A stretch of 64,000 bases of DNA from Oceanotoga teriensis (GCF_003148465.1 NZ_QGGI01000007.1:62001-126000), one strand, 5' to 3'; positions 48,201 to 56,844 are shown, counted from the first letter of the stretch. The notes: generated from the letters alone by a model not told the origin. Numbers and translations are program-made.

Positions 48201-48452
48201 GGATATAGCGGATTTCATCTACAATTTGATGAACTTAAATATGGAGCACAAATACATGGTTCTGATTTATACATAGGTGGAATTGATGAAACAACAGAAA
48301 TAGAAGAACTTGCATTCTATAAAAAAGAAGAAATAGAAAGAGGATCCTATTTATATGATGACCTAAACGAAAATAATACATATAAAATAAAAAATGTAGA
48401 CAAAAAATTTCTAAATGCTGTATTAAACCAATTAGATGAAGTAATAAAATAA
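45240..48452 (+). CDS. DUF4132-containing giant protein of a MoxR-VWA system
   Basis: 1070 aa. Residues ~1-780 are Lys/Asn/Ile-rich helical repeats of HEAT-like appearance (e.g. GSDYALMQLDTISRKYKHKKVKETAKEYF near 705-735). Residues ~800-1070 match DUF4132: LRLERAIFITRKWNSKTFKEVFKDNPIMNIFATGLIWG (K845 onward), LIHPFDI, and GWSKNSITDGGGYSGFHLQFDEL. Start is TTG with GGGAG 9 bases upstream; no ATG nearby. The family occurs with MoxR ATPase, DUF5682, VWA and SWIM proteins, as here. Biochemical function unknown. A scaffold or substrate-recognition role within the complex is inference. A stable hairpin separates it from the MoxR gene. Confidence 0.85.
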   Translation: MNYKEKYFEPIKNKLNKEEINILESYYKNSENFIETKNKIKTNTNFSYFNFFLYTPKEELKENYYKVFKILSLITNDVDLALEILKESNENLDIEYIEKTDETFFTYLNIIMNTIKYTKQILINKEIPKNLNDEKEYKKHIKNMDKIYNTTNSNDLKIQILYIKYIHDQNEKYLDEIKKIINLSKINKQKDFIMLITYTLYKINKIHGKEIEEKIQQIFINHSTTIYSIYSNISYSSIERMNFYMNEFNDLSTKMKLNEKLLKTFLKNVIIFSYGEKKILKELMNHQINQEYIEQLLEIIKTFDKKEDMIKTLIIHAYLIKKAKDLNIKIEKHIKYFEDKFINNIFKALKEKKEYQEIKQLLKTKNILEHDYQKISYFIHDLSYSLYFEISAYLLLEESNICGNYIKLNYHLSEYILNIIGLKYQSKNVIDQIISIGENQEYIINLIESDWIHVQNLSDDIKKDYLEYIEKNELLEKKLNKNTNYIIYKDIFNYYIKKPIINKKIIVESLNSKSKKIRDLIIENLKGKNEYDEELQKLSKQKLPKANKEELEYLITYNKINKFDTKNNSIVNLIKELYNPKIIDKKLEKLNIIDIPKIKYEQKNEYIDEIVIKYYISSFLLSPKVELPLLANEIKEKLSKNDLNTLGRYVYNIWQNNGAKAKEKMAMVFAVYNCDDEFIIEFKKQIDDWALNMRGAIAAEGIKALSFHGSDYALMQLDTISRKYKHKKVKETAKEYFYIAAKNMGLTSEELSDKVIPNLGFNTKGEIELNYGNRKFIGKLNKDLTIQIYDQEGKKLKTLPKPNKSDDEQIAKTTKKEFTNLKKQLKTVIESQKLRLERAIFITRKWNSKTFKEVFKDNPIMNIFATGLIWGIIDQNQKIQKTFRYMEDGTFENQEYDQIKLKSEDQIVLIHPFDITEKQINEWKENLQDNEIEQPVNQLNIKLIKLTQEEQEKHFLKRYKGKKMYVATLINRLEKLGWSKNSITDGGGYSGFHLQFDELKYGAQIHGSDLYIGGIDETTEIEELAFYKKEEIERGSYLYDDLNENNTYKIKNVDKKFLNAVLNQLDEVIK

Positions 48453-48457
48453 AATAA

Positions 48458-48490
48458 TTAGTCAAGTGGTAAAAATTACTACTTGACTAA
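48458..48490 (+). promoter_or_regulatory. Stem-loop between DUF4132 and moxR genes
   Basis: TTAGTCAAGT-G-GTAA / TTAC-T-ACTTGACTAA forms a ~15-bp stem with loop AAA. There is no T-run after it, so it is more likely a processing or stability element than a full terminator. Confidence 0.65.
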
Positions 48491-48510
48491 TATTATATAG
48501 AGGTGCATAA

Positions 48511-49578
48511 ATGCAAATAATAAAACAACCAATGGAAATACAATACAAAGAAGAAATACAAAAACTTATAAAAAATGAAAAAGAAGACAAACCAGAAGGG
48601 TGGCAAATGTCTCCATTATCTGTAAAAAAATTCATACTTGGAGATAAAAAATTACAAATAAGCAAAAAAATATATGGAAATGATGACATAGTAGAAAGAT
48701 CAATAGTTACACTTGCAACAGACAGAGGACTACTGTTAACAGGTGTCCCAGGAACAGCTAAAACAATGCTCAGCGAACTTTTAACTGCTGCTATATGTAA
48801 TGATTCATTGAACACAATACAAGGCAATATAGGTACAAATGAAGCCGATTTAAAATACTCTTGGAATTACTCATTATTAATTTCAAATGGTCCAAATAAA
48901 AAATCAATGATAAAATCACCTGTATTAAAAGCCATGGAAAAAGGTTCAATAGTAAGATTTGAAGAAATAACAAGAAGTCCTCAAGAAGTACAAGACATGC
49001 TAATATCAATAATGAGTGATAAATTGATACAAATACCAGAACTAAAAGAAAACAACACAATATTTGCAAAAAAAGGATTCAATATAATAGCTACAGCCAA
49101 CACATTAGATAAAGGTGTAAATGAAATGAGTAGTGCATTAAAGAGAAGATTTAATATAGAACATATAAAACCCTTAAACAACATAAAATTAGAACAAGAA
49201 ATAGTAAAAAATCAAATAATAAAAATGGATGAAAAAAACAAAATAGACGAAAACATAATAGAAATATTGACAACAATATACAATGACTTAAGAACTGGAA
49301 TAACGATAGAAGGAGATTTAATAGAAAAACCTGAAAAAAACTTATCAACTGCAGAACTTGTAAATGTATATCATGAATGTATGATACATGCAAAATTCTT
49401 TTCAAATTCAGAAATAGATGCAAATATAGTTTTTGATAAATTAATAAACAGTTTTGATGAAAACAATGAAAATGATATAAGAGCTTTAAATTACTACTTT
49501 GAAAAAACAATAAAACTAAGATCATCAACAAATGAAATATACAATAAATTATATAAAAATATGGTAAAAATAAAATGA
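48511..49578 (+). CDS. MoxR family AAA+ ATPase
   Basis: 355 aa. Walker A GVPGTAKT at 78-85, Walker B SIVRFEEIT (Glu151/Glu152), sensor-1 IIATANTLDKGVNEMSSALKRRFN with arginine finger region. Typical MoxR/RavA-like cores act as chaperone-type ATPases with VWA proteins, remodelling or activating a target complex. RBS AGAGGTG. Overlaps the DUF5682 gene by 4 bases. Its VWA partner is two genes downstream. Confidence 0.93.
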   Translation: MQIIKQPMEIQYKEEIQKLIKNEKEDKPEGWQMSPLSVKKFILGDKKLQISKKIYGNDDIVERSIVTLATDRGLLLTGVPGTAKTMLSELLTAAICNDSLNTIQGNIGTNEADLKYSWNYSLLISNGPNKKSMIKSPVLKAMEKGSIVRFEEITRSPQEVQDMLISIMSDKLIQIPELKENNTIFAKKGFNIIATANTLDKGVNEMSSALKRRFNIEHIKPLNNIKLEQEIVKNQIIKMDEKNKIDENIIEILTTIYNDLRTGITIEGDLIEKPEKNLSTAELVNVYHECMIHAKFFSNSEIDANIVFDKLINSFDENNENDIRALNYYFEKTIKLRSSTNEIYNKLYKNMVKIK

Positions 49579-51806
49579 ACTTAAAAAAATATATAAATCA
49601 AAACCATTTCTTTTTTCCAATAAGACATCATAGTATAATAAGTTCAAATTTTTTAAAAAAAGCATTAAAAGAATATAAACCAAAAACAATATTAATAGAG
49701 GGACCATCAGATGCAAATAAACACATACAAAACATTGCAAAATCAAAACCACCAATATCCATATATGGAATAAATCAAAACATAGAAAATATAGGAATAA
49801 ACTACCCATTTTTCAATACATCGCCAGAATATATAGCAATAAAATACGCATATGAAAAAAAAATAGAAACAAAATTCATAGACATACCGATATATGATTA
49901 TCAGATAATAAAAGAAAAACAAAACTTTGAATACTCACAATACATAAAAGAAATAATAAAAAAATTAAAATTAAAATCATTTGATGAATTTTATGAAAAA
50001 TACTTTGAAATAAACTTACAAAGCAAAACAATAGAAAACTATATAAAACAAATGCTTGCGTACTGTGAAATAACAAGAAAACTAACACCAACACAAACAT
50101 TCAATCAATTAAGAGAAAAATATATGGCAGAAAATATAATAAAATATAGTACAGAAAAAACATTAATAATAACTGGAGGATTTCACACAGTAATACTACC
50201 AGAACTAATAAAAACTCAAATAAAAATCTCTAAAAAAGAAATAAATAAAATAACAGATAAAAATAAAAATTACTTAATACCATATAACACAAAAAATATC
50301 TCATCATTAAATGGATATCCTGCCGGAATAAATTATCCTGAATACTCAAAAATAATGCTAAAAAACAGTATGAATACAACGCAAACATTCACAGAAATAC
50401 TAATAAAATATGCTCAAAAAAATAAAATAAAAACACCTATGAGCAAAATAATAGATGGAATAAATATGGCAAATGGACTTGCTAAAATAAGAAAAAAAAT
50501 TAAACCAGGAGTATATGAACTAATAGACAGTTCAGTAACAACATACTCAGACAGTATATATTATGATGACTCAGAACAAATAAAACAAAATTTCAAAAAA
50601 TTTCTAATAGGAGAAAATTATGGAAAAACATACGATGAAACCACATTACCACCGATAGTTCAAGACTTCATACTAACAACAAAAAAATATAAAATAAAAG
50701 AAAATTCAATAATTACATTAAACATACTAAATTCAGAAAAAGCTTTACAAAAATCGATATACCTATATAAATTAGACTATTTAAACATAGAATATTCAAC
50801 TCAAACAAAAGGAATAAATTTATACAAAATAGACCTTAATCAAAACATAAATCAAACATTCAAAATAACAAACAAAGAAAAAATAATACATCAACTAATA
50901 GATAATGCGTACTTAGGAAATACAATAGACAATTGTATAAACACAAAAATAAAAAATCAATTAAAAAATTCAACAAATCTATATCAATCAATCAATATAT
51001 TAAAAATAATGACAATATTAAAAAATAAAACAAACGAAATATATAAAAAAATAAATGAATACATAATAAATGAACACAATATATCAAATATGATAGATTC
51101 ATTCTATGAACTAATAAACATAATAAATTACTCAAAAACATTCAATCAAAATATAGAAGAAGATATAAAAATAATAATAAATAATCTATACATAAAAATA
51201 CTTACACAAATAAAGACAATAGACAAAATAAACATAAAGTTAGAAAACAAAATATCAAACTTCATAAATGAACTAAACACTTTTATAAATAACAACAACA
51301 TAATAAAATTGAACAAAAAAATATTTATAAACACATTAAAAATAATAACAAAAAAAACATGGACATCTTCATTAAAAGGAATATCAGTATCAATACAATA
51401 CACTCAAAATATAATAGAAGAAAAACAACTATACAAAATAATAAACAACAACTTCAAGACAACTGAATTCGGAATAATACACACATCAAACTTTCTAAAA
51501 TATTTAATAATAAACAACCATCAAATATTATTCAAAGATGACAAATTCATAAAAATAATCAATCAATTTATAGAAACACTGACAGAAGAACAATTTTTTC
51601 AAATACTACCAGAATTAAGAAAAATATTTATAAACTTAAAACCAATAGAAACCGTAAAACTATCTCAAAAAATAAAAAATTTAAACAATACAACAGAAAA
51701 TATACTAATACAAATAAACACAACACAACAACAAATAATAAACAACATAAAAATACAAAAAAAAGCTATAGAAACACTTGAAAAAAGAGGAATAAAATAT
51801 GGATAA
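49575..51806 (+). CDS. DUF5682 family protein
   Basis: 743 aa. Signature FFFPIRHHSIISS at residues ~12-24, KTILIEGPSDANKHI (~37-51), and GGFHTVILPELI (~204-215), all standard for DUF5682, whose N-terminal part resembles the ChaN/EreA/TIKI-like metal-hydrolase fold with paired His. Residues ~370-743 are a long helical, Asn/Ile/Lys-rich region without motifs. Overlaps moxR by 4 bases and the VWA gene by 8, so strictly coupled. Enzymatic activity unproven; the invariant HH and EGP motifs make a hydrolase plausible. Confidence 0.85.
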   Translation: MNLKKYINQNHFFFPIRHHSIISSNFLKKALKEYKPKTILIEGPSDANKHIQNIAKSKPPISIYGINQNIENIGINYPFFNTSPEYIAIKYAYEKKIETKFIDIPIYDYQIIKEKQNFEYSQYIKEIIKKLKLKSFDEFYEKYFEINLQSKTIENYIKQMLAYCEITRKLTPTQTFNQLREKYMAENIIKYSTEKTLIITGGFHTVILPELIKTQIKISKKEINKITDKNKNYLIPYNTKNISSLNGYPAGINYPEYSKIMLKNSMNTTQTFTEILIKYAQKNKIKTPMSKIIDGINMANGLAKIRKKIKPGVYELIDSSVTTYSDSIYYDDSEQIKQNFKKFLIGENYGKTYDETTLPPIVQDFILTTKKYKIKENSIITLNILNSEKALQKSIYLYKLDYLNIEYSTQTKGINLYKIDLNQNINQTFKITNKEKIIHQLIDNAYLGNTIDNCINTKIKNQLKNSTNLYQSINILKIMTILKNKTNEIYKKINEYIINEHNISNMIDSFYELINIINYSKTFNQNIEEDIKIIINNLYIKILTQIKTIDKINIKLENKISNFINELNTFINNNNIIKLNKKIFINTLKIITKKTWTSSLKGISVSIQYTQNIIEEKQLYKIINNNFKTTEFGIIHTSNFLKYLIINNHQILFKDDKFIKIINQFIETLTEEQFFQILPELRKIFINLKPIETVKLSQKIKNLNNTTENILIQINTTQQQIINNIKIQKKAIETLEKRGIKYG

Positions 51807-52878
51807 TAAAACAAAATGGAGACTAATACTTGGAAAATACTCAAAAGAAAATTTAAATCAAAACATAACAAAAGAACAACAAAACATAGAAACACTATTA
51901 GATACAGTATATGATAATGAATATACAAAAAATAAACAAATGTATGGAACAAAATCAAATGGAATAACCATAATAGAAACTATAAACAAAGTAAAAAATA
52001 TATTAAATCAAGAAACAATAAACAAAATAGCTTTAGATGCATTTGAAGAATATGGAATATATGAACTAATAACAGATAAAAACTACATAAAAAACATAAA
52101 ACCAGACATAAACCTATTAAAAAATTTAATAATGTACAAAAACTATACAAAAACAGAAGAACAAGAAAAAATAAAATACATGATAAAAAAAATAGCAAAT
52201 GAAATAAAACTAAAAATGTTAAAAAATATAGACCTATCATCAGTTGGGACTACAAACAAAACAATATCAACAAAATACCAAAAATCAAAAAATATTGATA
52301 TAAACAAAACCATAAAAACAAATATAAAAAATTACAACAAAGAACAAAAAAAATTATATATAGAAAACATATACTTCTATCCAAATAAAGCAATAAAAAA
52401 AACAAAAAATATAATACTAATAGTAGATTGTTCTGGTAGTATGATAAAAAGTTTAATATACTCAGCAATAATATCCTCAATATTCTATAATATAAATCAT
52501 ATAAACATAAAAATAATATTATTTGATACAAGAATAGTAGATTTATCTCAAATAAAACAAGATCCAATAGAAATACTATTAAATGTAACACTTGGCGGAG
52601 GTACAGATATATCAAAAGCATTAAAATACTCACAAAAACTAATAAAAAACAAACAATATACAGAAATAATAATGATAACAGACTTATTTTCAGAAGAAAA
52701 AACAATGTTAAAAGAATTTGAAAACATAAAATCAATGGTAAATAAAATACTAATATTAACGGGAATAGAAGATGATGGAAAAACCTATTATAATAACAAT
52801 ATTGCAAAAAAATTAGAAAAATTAAATATATCAGTCAAATCATATACAGTAAAACAACTCGTGAACTACATAAAGTAA
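51799..52878 (+). CDS. VWA-domain protein of the MoxR system
   Basis: 359 aa. N-terminal half helical; VWA domain at ~200-355 with a complete MIDAS: D210-C-S212-G-S214, T269 (LGGGTD) and D295 (IMITDLF). So it can bind a divalent metal and a partner acidic residue. MoxR ATPases characteristically work with such VWA proteins. Start overlaps DUF5682 by 8 bases; the gap to the SWIM gene is 21 bases with RBS AGGAG. No signal peptide; cytoplasmic. Confidence 0.92.
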   Translation: MDNKTKWRLILGKYSKENLNQNITKEQQNIETLLDTVYDNEYTKNKQMYGTKSNGITIIETINKVKNILNQETINKIALDAFEEYGIYELITDKNYIKNIKPDINLLKNLIMYKNYTKTEEQEKIKYMIKKIANEIKLKMLKNIDLSSVGTTNKTISTKYQKSKNIDINKTIKTNIKNYNKEQKKLYIENIYFYPNKAIKKTKNIILIVDCSGSMIKSLIYSAIISSIFYNINHINIKIILFDTRIVDLSQIKQDPIEILLNVTLGGGTDISKALKYSQKLIKNKQYTEIIMITDLFSEEKTMLKEFENIKSMVNKILILTGIEDDGKTYYNNNIAKKLEKLNISVKSYTVKQLVNYIK

Positions 52879-52899
52879 AAAAATTTTAGGAGTAAAAAA

Positions 52900-54345
52900 A
52901 TGATAAATAAACAAATAAACTCATTAAATGAAGAATATATAATAGACTTAACAAATAAAGGAATGTATAAAAGAGCTTTAAAATCTTTAGAAAAAAATCA
53001 AATAATAAAAATAAATGAAAATCATTATAAAACAGAATCATACAATATAAAATTCAAAAATAACATATTTGATTTTACATGTGATTGTGAAGCTGTTGGA
53101 TACTGTAAACACGTAATAATGATATACATATATCTCATGAACAATAAAGAAAGTCAAAAAATAACCCTAAAAGATTATGAACAAATAAATGAAATAGACA
53201 ATTCAAAACTAAAAAAATATACAAATCAAGACAAAATAAATGAAACCATAATAAATTATGATCAAACAAAAATAACACATCAAATAGAAGAAAATTTAAA
53301 AATAAACATAAAAGAAAAAACATATATAATAGACTATCCATTTGATATAGAAATGCTAATAAAAAAATATGAAATACAAGAAATAATAATTATAATAAAA
53401 TATATACAAACTCTAAACAACCTACAAAAAATAAAAATAGAATACAAACCCAAAAATATAAACACATTAAAAAATTCTATAAAATTATTACACACATTAT
53501 TAGAAAAAGGATTATATAATTTAAATACAATAGATATAAATGAAATAAATTATATGAGTATAGAACTAAAAATGAAAAATTATAATATATATTATAAAAA
53601 ATTACAATATCTAAAAACAAAAATAAATGACTATTTAAACTCCAAAATAAATTCAAACCTCATAAATATAAATGAAAATATAATAAATATATTAAAAGAA
53701 TTATACATATTAACTTCAGATGCAGATGACTATTATAAATACAAAATAATAAACAAAACAATAAAAAATCAAATAAATGAAATAAATGCATATGTATTAA
53801 ATTACCATATAATAAAATTAATCAACAATAATATACTAATAAATCTACTACTATTAAATACAAAAGATAAAAAAATATATACATTAAGCAATATAAGAAA
53901 AAATACAAAAAATATACAAAACAAACCATTATTCATAAACGATGAATATACAGCTGAATATTTAAAAAACAAACAAATAAAACTAAAAAATTGTATAATA
54001 AAAAATCAAATACAAATATTAAATTCAAACAAAATGGAAATACAAATAATAGAAAATAAAATAAATATAGATCAATATACCGAAACTATAGAACAATCAA
54101 AAAAACAATATATAAAACAAAATATTCAATACCATATAATAAAAAATCCTCAAAATAAAATGTTTAAATTCAATGAAATAAAACAAAGAATAGAGTTACA
54201 AATAGAAGAAACAACAATATACTATAACTACTCAGAAGAACAAAAAAACATTATGGAAAAAATGCTAAAAACAAAAAATATAGATAAAATACTTGTGAAA
54301 TTTCAAAATAATGAAAGAAAAATAGAAGCAGAAGTGATTATTTGA
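52900..54345 (+). CDS. SWIM zinc-finger protein
   Basis: 481 aa. SWIM motif at residues 61-71: C61-x-C63-x5-C69-x-H71 (CDCEAVGYCKH). SWIM domains bind DNA or protein. The rest (~80-480) is a highly Asn/Ile/Lys-rich region without recognisable domains; long poly-charged stretches reflect extreme A-richness of the gene. Fourth of five coupled members of this MoxR-VWA operon; SWIM proteins are regular members of the conserved set. Confidence 0.88.
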   Translation: MINKQINSLNEEYIIDLTNKGMYKRALKSLEKNQIIKINENHYKTESYNIKFKNNIFDFTCDCEAVGYCKHVIMIYIYLMNNKESQKITLKDYEQINEIDNSKLKKYTNQDKINETIINYDQTKITHQIEENLKINIKEKTYIIDYPFDIEMLIKKYEIQEIIIIIKYIQTLNNLQKIKIEYKPKNINTLKNSIKLLHTLLEKGLYNLNTIDINEINYMSIELKMKNYNIYYKKLQYLKTKINDYLNSKINSNLININENIINILKELYILTSDADDYYKYKIINKTIKNQINEINAYVLNYHIIKLINNNILINLLLLNTKDKKIYTLSNIRKNTKNIQNKPLFINDEYTAEYLKNKQIKLKNCIIKNQIQILNSNKMEIQIIENKINIDQYTETIEQSKKQYIKQNIQYHIIKNPQNKMFKFNEIKQRIELQIEETTIYYNYSEEQKNIMEKMLKTKNIDKILVKFQNNERKIEAEVII

Positions 54346-54363
54346 TTTACTTTACTGTAAATC
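54344..54363 (+). promoter_or_regulatory. Small stem-loop after the SWIM gene
   Basis: GATTTAC-N6-GTAAATC stem just after the stop, without a T-run. Confidence 0.45.
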
Positions 54364-54382
54364 AATATCAATGGAGGAAAAA

Positions 54383-54619
54383 ATGGATAATACACAATTA
54401 ATAATCCAATTAAATAAACTATTACAACAAATATCAGAAATAGGAATAAACAATATAGAAAAACTAAACCCTGAATTTATAAAAGAATTTAAATATTATA
54501 CAAAAATATTTAAAGAAATAGGATTTACAAAAATATCAGAATTATGTCAAAATCTTATAGAAACTCCCGATATACAAACATATGTAAAATTAAAAATACT
54601 ATTAAAAGAAATACAATAA
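54383..54619 (+). CDS. Small hypothetical protein at the end of the MoxR-VWA operon
   Basis: 78 aa. Starts at the ATG with GGAGG five bases upstream; a longer in-frame start at 54371 overlaps that RBS and is rejected. Helical, soluble, with a Leu-heptad-like N-terminus (TQLIIQLNKLLQQISEIGINNIEKL). No family recognised. It lies 37 bases after the SWIM gene and before the macro-domain promoter, so it is probably the last cistron of the system. Confidence 0.65.
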   Translation: MDNTQLIIQLNKLLQQISEIGINNIEKLNPEFIKEFKYYTKIFKEIGFTKISELCQNLIETPDIQTYVKLKILLKEIQ

Positions 54620-54647
54620 ATCCCCTTAAAAATCAAAACTAAAAAAA

Positions 54648-54656
54648 TGATATAAT
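54648..54656 (+). promoter_or_regulatory. Extended -10 promoter of the macro-domain gene
   Basis: TG-A-TATAAT, 43 bases before the start codon, suggesting independent transcription. Confidence 0.55.
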
Positions 54657-54698
54657 AGAATTAGATATGTAATTAAAATTCTAAAAGGGGGATTAAAT

Positions 54699-55241
54699 AT
54701 GAACGAAACGATAAAAACAATAAAACTTAAAAATATCATAATAAAAATAATAATTGGAGATATAACAATTGAAAAGACAGATGCGATAGTAAATGCTGCA
54801 AACTCAACATTACAACATGGTGGTGGTGTTGCAAAAATAATATCGGATAAAGGAAATCTTCAAAAAGAATCAGATCAATACATAAAAGAAAAAGGAAAAA
54901 TAAGAACAGGTGAAGTAGGTGTAACATCAGCTGGCGATTTACCTTCAAAATATGTAATACATGCAGTAGGACCGATATGGTATGGTGGAAGCAAAGATGA
55001 AGCAGAATACTTATATATGGCAATTTTTAACTCATTAAAAAGAGCTGAAGAATTACAATTAAATTCTATAGCATTCCCTGCGATATCGGCTGGAATATTT
55101 GGATATCCAATTGAAAAAGCTGTAAAACAATATAAAAAAGCTGTAGACAACTTTGATAATCAAAATCCTGAACATATAAAAGAAATAAAATGGATAATAT
55201 ATGACAAAAAATTTATAGATCATTTCTTAAAAGAATTTTAA
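54699..55241 (+). CDS. Macro-domain protein (ADP-ribose-binding / deacylase type)
   Basis: 180 aa, single macro domain. ADP-ribose loop 1 DAIVNAANSTLQHGGGVAKII, GVTSAGDLPSKYVIHAVGPIW, and loop 2 AFPAISAGIFGYPIEKA are complete. Close in layout to YmdB/TM0508-like O-acetyl-ADP-ribose deacylases. RBS AAGGGGG. It has its own promoter and terminator but directly follows the MoxR-VWA operon; macro domains often remove or read ADP-ribose marks, so a functional tie is possible but not shown. Confidence 0.93.
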   Translation: MNETIKTIKLKNIIIKIIIGDITIEKTDAIVNAANSTLQHGGGVAKIISDKGNLQKESDQYIKEKGKIRTGEVGVTSAGDLPSKYVIHAVGPIWYGGSKDEAEYLYMAIFNSLKRAEELQLNSIAFPAISAGIFGYPIEKAVKQYKKAVDNFDNQNPEHIKEIKWIIYDKKFIDHFLKEF

Positions 55242-55271
55242 AAACCTCTCAAATTAGAGAGGTTTTCTTTA
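55241..55271 (+). terminator. Terminator after the macro-domain gene
   Basis: AAAACCTCTC / GAGAGGTTTT stem, loop AAATTA, then CTTT. Confidence 0.9.
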
Positions 55272-55315
55272 AATTAAAACAAAAAATGAATACAGGGGAC
55301 AGGGAGGGATTAAAA

Positions 55316-56533
55316 TTGTTAAACAAAGTTATAATAATTGGTGCAGGAACAGCAGGTTTAGCAGCAGGAATAAGACTTCAAAACAATGGATATGATGTTG
55401 AAATCTTTGAAAAAAATCCCAAAATAGGTGGAAAAATGTATCAAATACAAGAAAAAGGATTCAGATCGGCAAAAGACTTCTATAATCCAAAAACACTCTT
55501 AAATGCTTTAAAATTAAAAACATTTAACAATGCATACAATGAAATATCAAAATATGTAGATGATGAAAGACTAATGAAAATGTTAAGTTTCCAAACACTT
55601 TATATAGGAATATCACCTCATAATGGTCCATCAATATACACAATAATACCTATGATAGAAACAATATATGGAGTATGGTATATAAAAGGTGGAATGTACA
55701 CCATGGCAACAGCTATGGCAAAACTATTTCAAGAACTTGGGGGAAAAATACATTTAGAATCAAATGTAGAAGAAATAATAATAGAAAATAATAAAGCAAA
55801 AGCAATAGTTATAAATGGAGAAGTAATAGAATCAGACTATATAATTGTAAATGCAGATTTCCCTTATGCTATGAAAAATCTAATAAAAAATGAAAAAAAT
55901 AGAGGAAAATACACAAACAAAAAAATAGAAAATATGGACTACTCATGCTCATGTTTCTTAATGTATCTTGGATTAAACAAAAAAATAAGTGATGATACAA
56001 GACTCCATAACATAATATTTGCAGAAGACTTTGAAAAAAACATATCAGACATATTCAATGGAAATGATCCAAAAGAACCTTCAATATATATGTATATACC
56101 TACTAAAATAGATGAAACACTCGCTCCAAAAGATAAAGAAACATTATATGTACTTGCACCAGTACCAGAATTAAAAACGAGAGGACATAAATGGACTTCA
56201 GATGAAATAAATGAATACAAAAAAATAATATATGACAAAATAAAAACAAAAAAAGGACTTGAAAACATAGAAAACTTAGTAGAAGTAGAAAAAATATATA
56301 CACCAAATAATTTTGAAAGCAATTTCAATGCTATGAATGGAGCTACTTTTGGGCTTGCACCAACATTATTGCAAAGTAATTATTTCAGACCACATAACAA
56401 ATTCAAATACTGTGAAAACCTATACTTTGCAGGAAGTTCTGTACACCCTGGAGCTGGAGTACCAATAGCATTAACTTCTGGAAAAATAGCTGCAGATGAA
56501 TTAATGAAAGATGATATAAACGGTGATAATTAA
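55316..56533 (+). CDS. CrtI-like phytoene desaturase family FAD oxidoreductase
   Basis: 405 aa, shorter than the usual ~490-510 aa of CrtI. N-terminal LLNKVIIIGAGTAGLAAGIRLQNNGYDVEIFEKNPKIGGKMYQ and C-terminal LYFAGSSVHPGAGVPIALTSGKIAADEL are hallmark FAD motifs of the phytoene-desaturase branch; LLSFQTLYIGISPHNGPSIYTIIPMIETIYGVWYIKGGMYTMATAMAKLFQELGG also fits. Start is TTG with GGGAGGG seven bases before; an upstream ATG has no RBS. Its stop overlaps the start of the next ORF (TAATG), as crtI-crtB pairs often do. Isoprenoid desaturation is the family role; with crtB apparently deleted here, its present substrate is uncertain. Confidence 0.85.
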   Translation: MLNKVIIIGAGTAGLAAGIRLQNNGYDVEIFEKNPKIGGKMYQIQEKGFRSAKDFYNPKTLLNALKLKTFNNAYNEISKYVDDERLMKMLSFQTLYIGISPHNGPSIYTIIPMIETIYGVWYIKGGMYTMATAMAKLFQELGGKIHLESNVEEIIIENNKAKAIVINGEVIESDYIIVNADFPYAMKNLIKNEKNRGKYTNKKIENMDYSCSCFLMYLGLNKKISDDTRLHNIIFAEDFEKNISDIFNGNDPKEPSIYMYIPTKIDETLAPKDKETLYVLAPVPELKTRGHKWTSDEINEYKKIIYDKIKTKKGLENIENLVEVEKIYTPNNFESNFNAMNGATFGLAPTLLQSNYFRPHNKFKYCENLYFAGSSVHPGAGVPIALTSGKIAADELMKDDINGDN

Positions 56534-56844
56534 TGAGTTTAAATGATGATTATAAACAATGCAAAAAAATAATAAAACAAAATTCAAAAACATTCTATAA
56601 AGCATTTTCAATGTTAAATACAGAAAAATCAATAGAAGGATCTTTAACCATGTTCATAATATCATTCATAATAACGATTATATTCTCATCAATATCAGCT
56701 CAAAATAATATAATAATAACATCATTATTAATAGCAACAATATCAACAATAATAGAAATACTATCACCATTTGGAATAGACAACTTAACAGTGCCAATAA
56801 TAACATCCATAACTTATGAAATATTAACAAATATCATAAAATAA
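56533..56844 (+). pseudogene. Chimeric remnant: crtB 5' end fused in frame to a phytol/dolichol-kinase-like 3' end
   Basis: 103-aa ORF. Residues 1-28 (DDYKQCKKIIKQNSKTFYKAFSML) match the start of squalene/phytoene synthases (CrtM/CrtB: Y-x-C-x-x-I-x-K-x-x-SKxFxxAF-x-L). The catalytic DDxxD helices that should follow are absent. Residues ~31-100 (EKSIEGSLTMFIISFI and IATISTIIEILSPFGIDNLTVPII) match the C-terminal part of CTP-dependent phytol/dolichol/diacylglycerol kinases, with three membrane segments. Join near 56617. It looks like an internal deletion that fused two neighbouring isoprenoid/lipid genes in frame. The ORF keeps an RBS and is coupled to the crtI-like gene, so it may still be expressed as a small membrane protein. 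Confidence 0.7.

Noticed and set aside
48458-48490. Terminator splitting the DUF4132 gene from moxR
   Set aside because: The stem is strong but lacks a T-run, and gene content argues for one functional unit; recorded as a regulatory hairpin.
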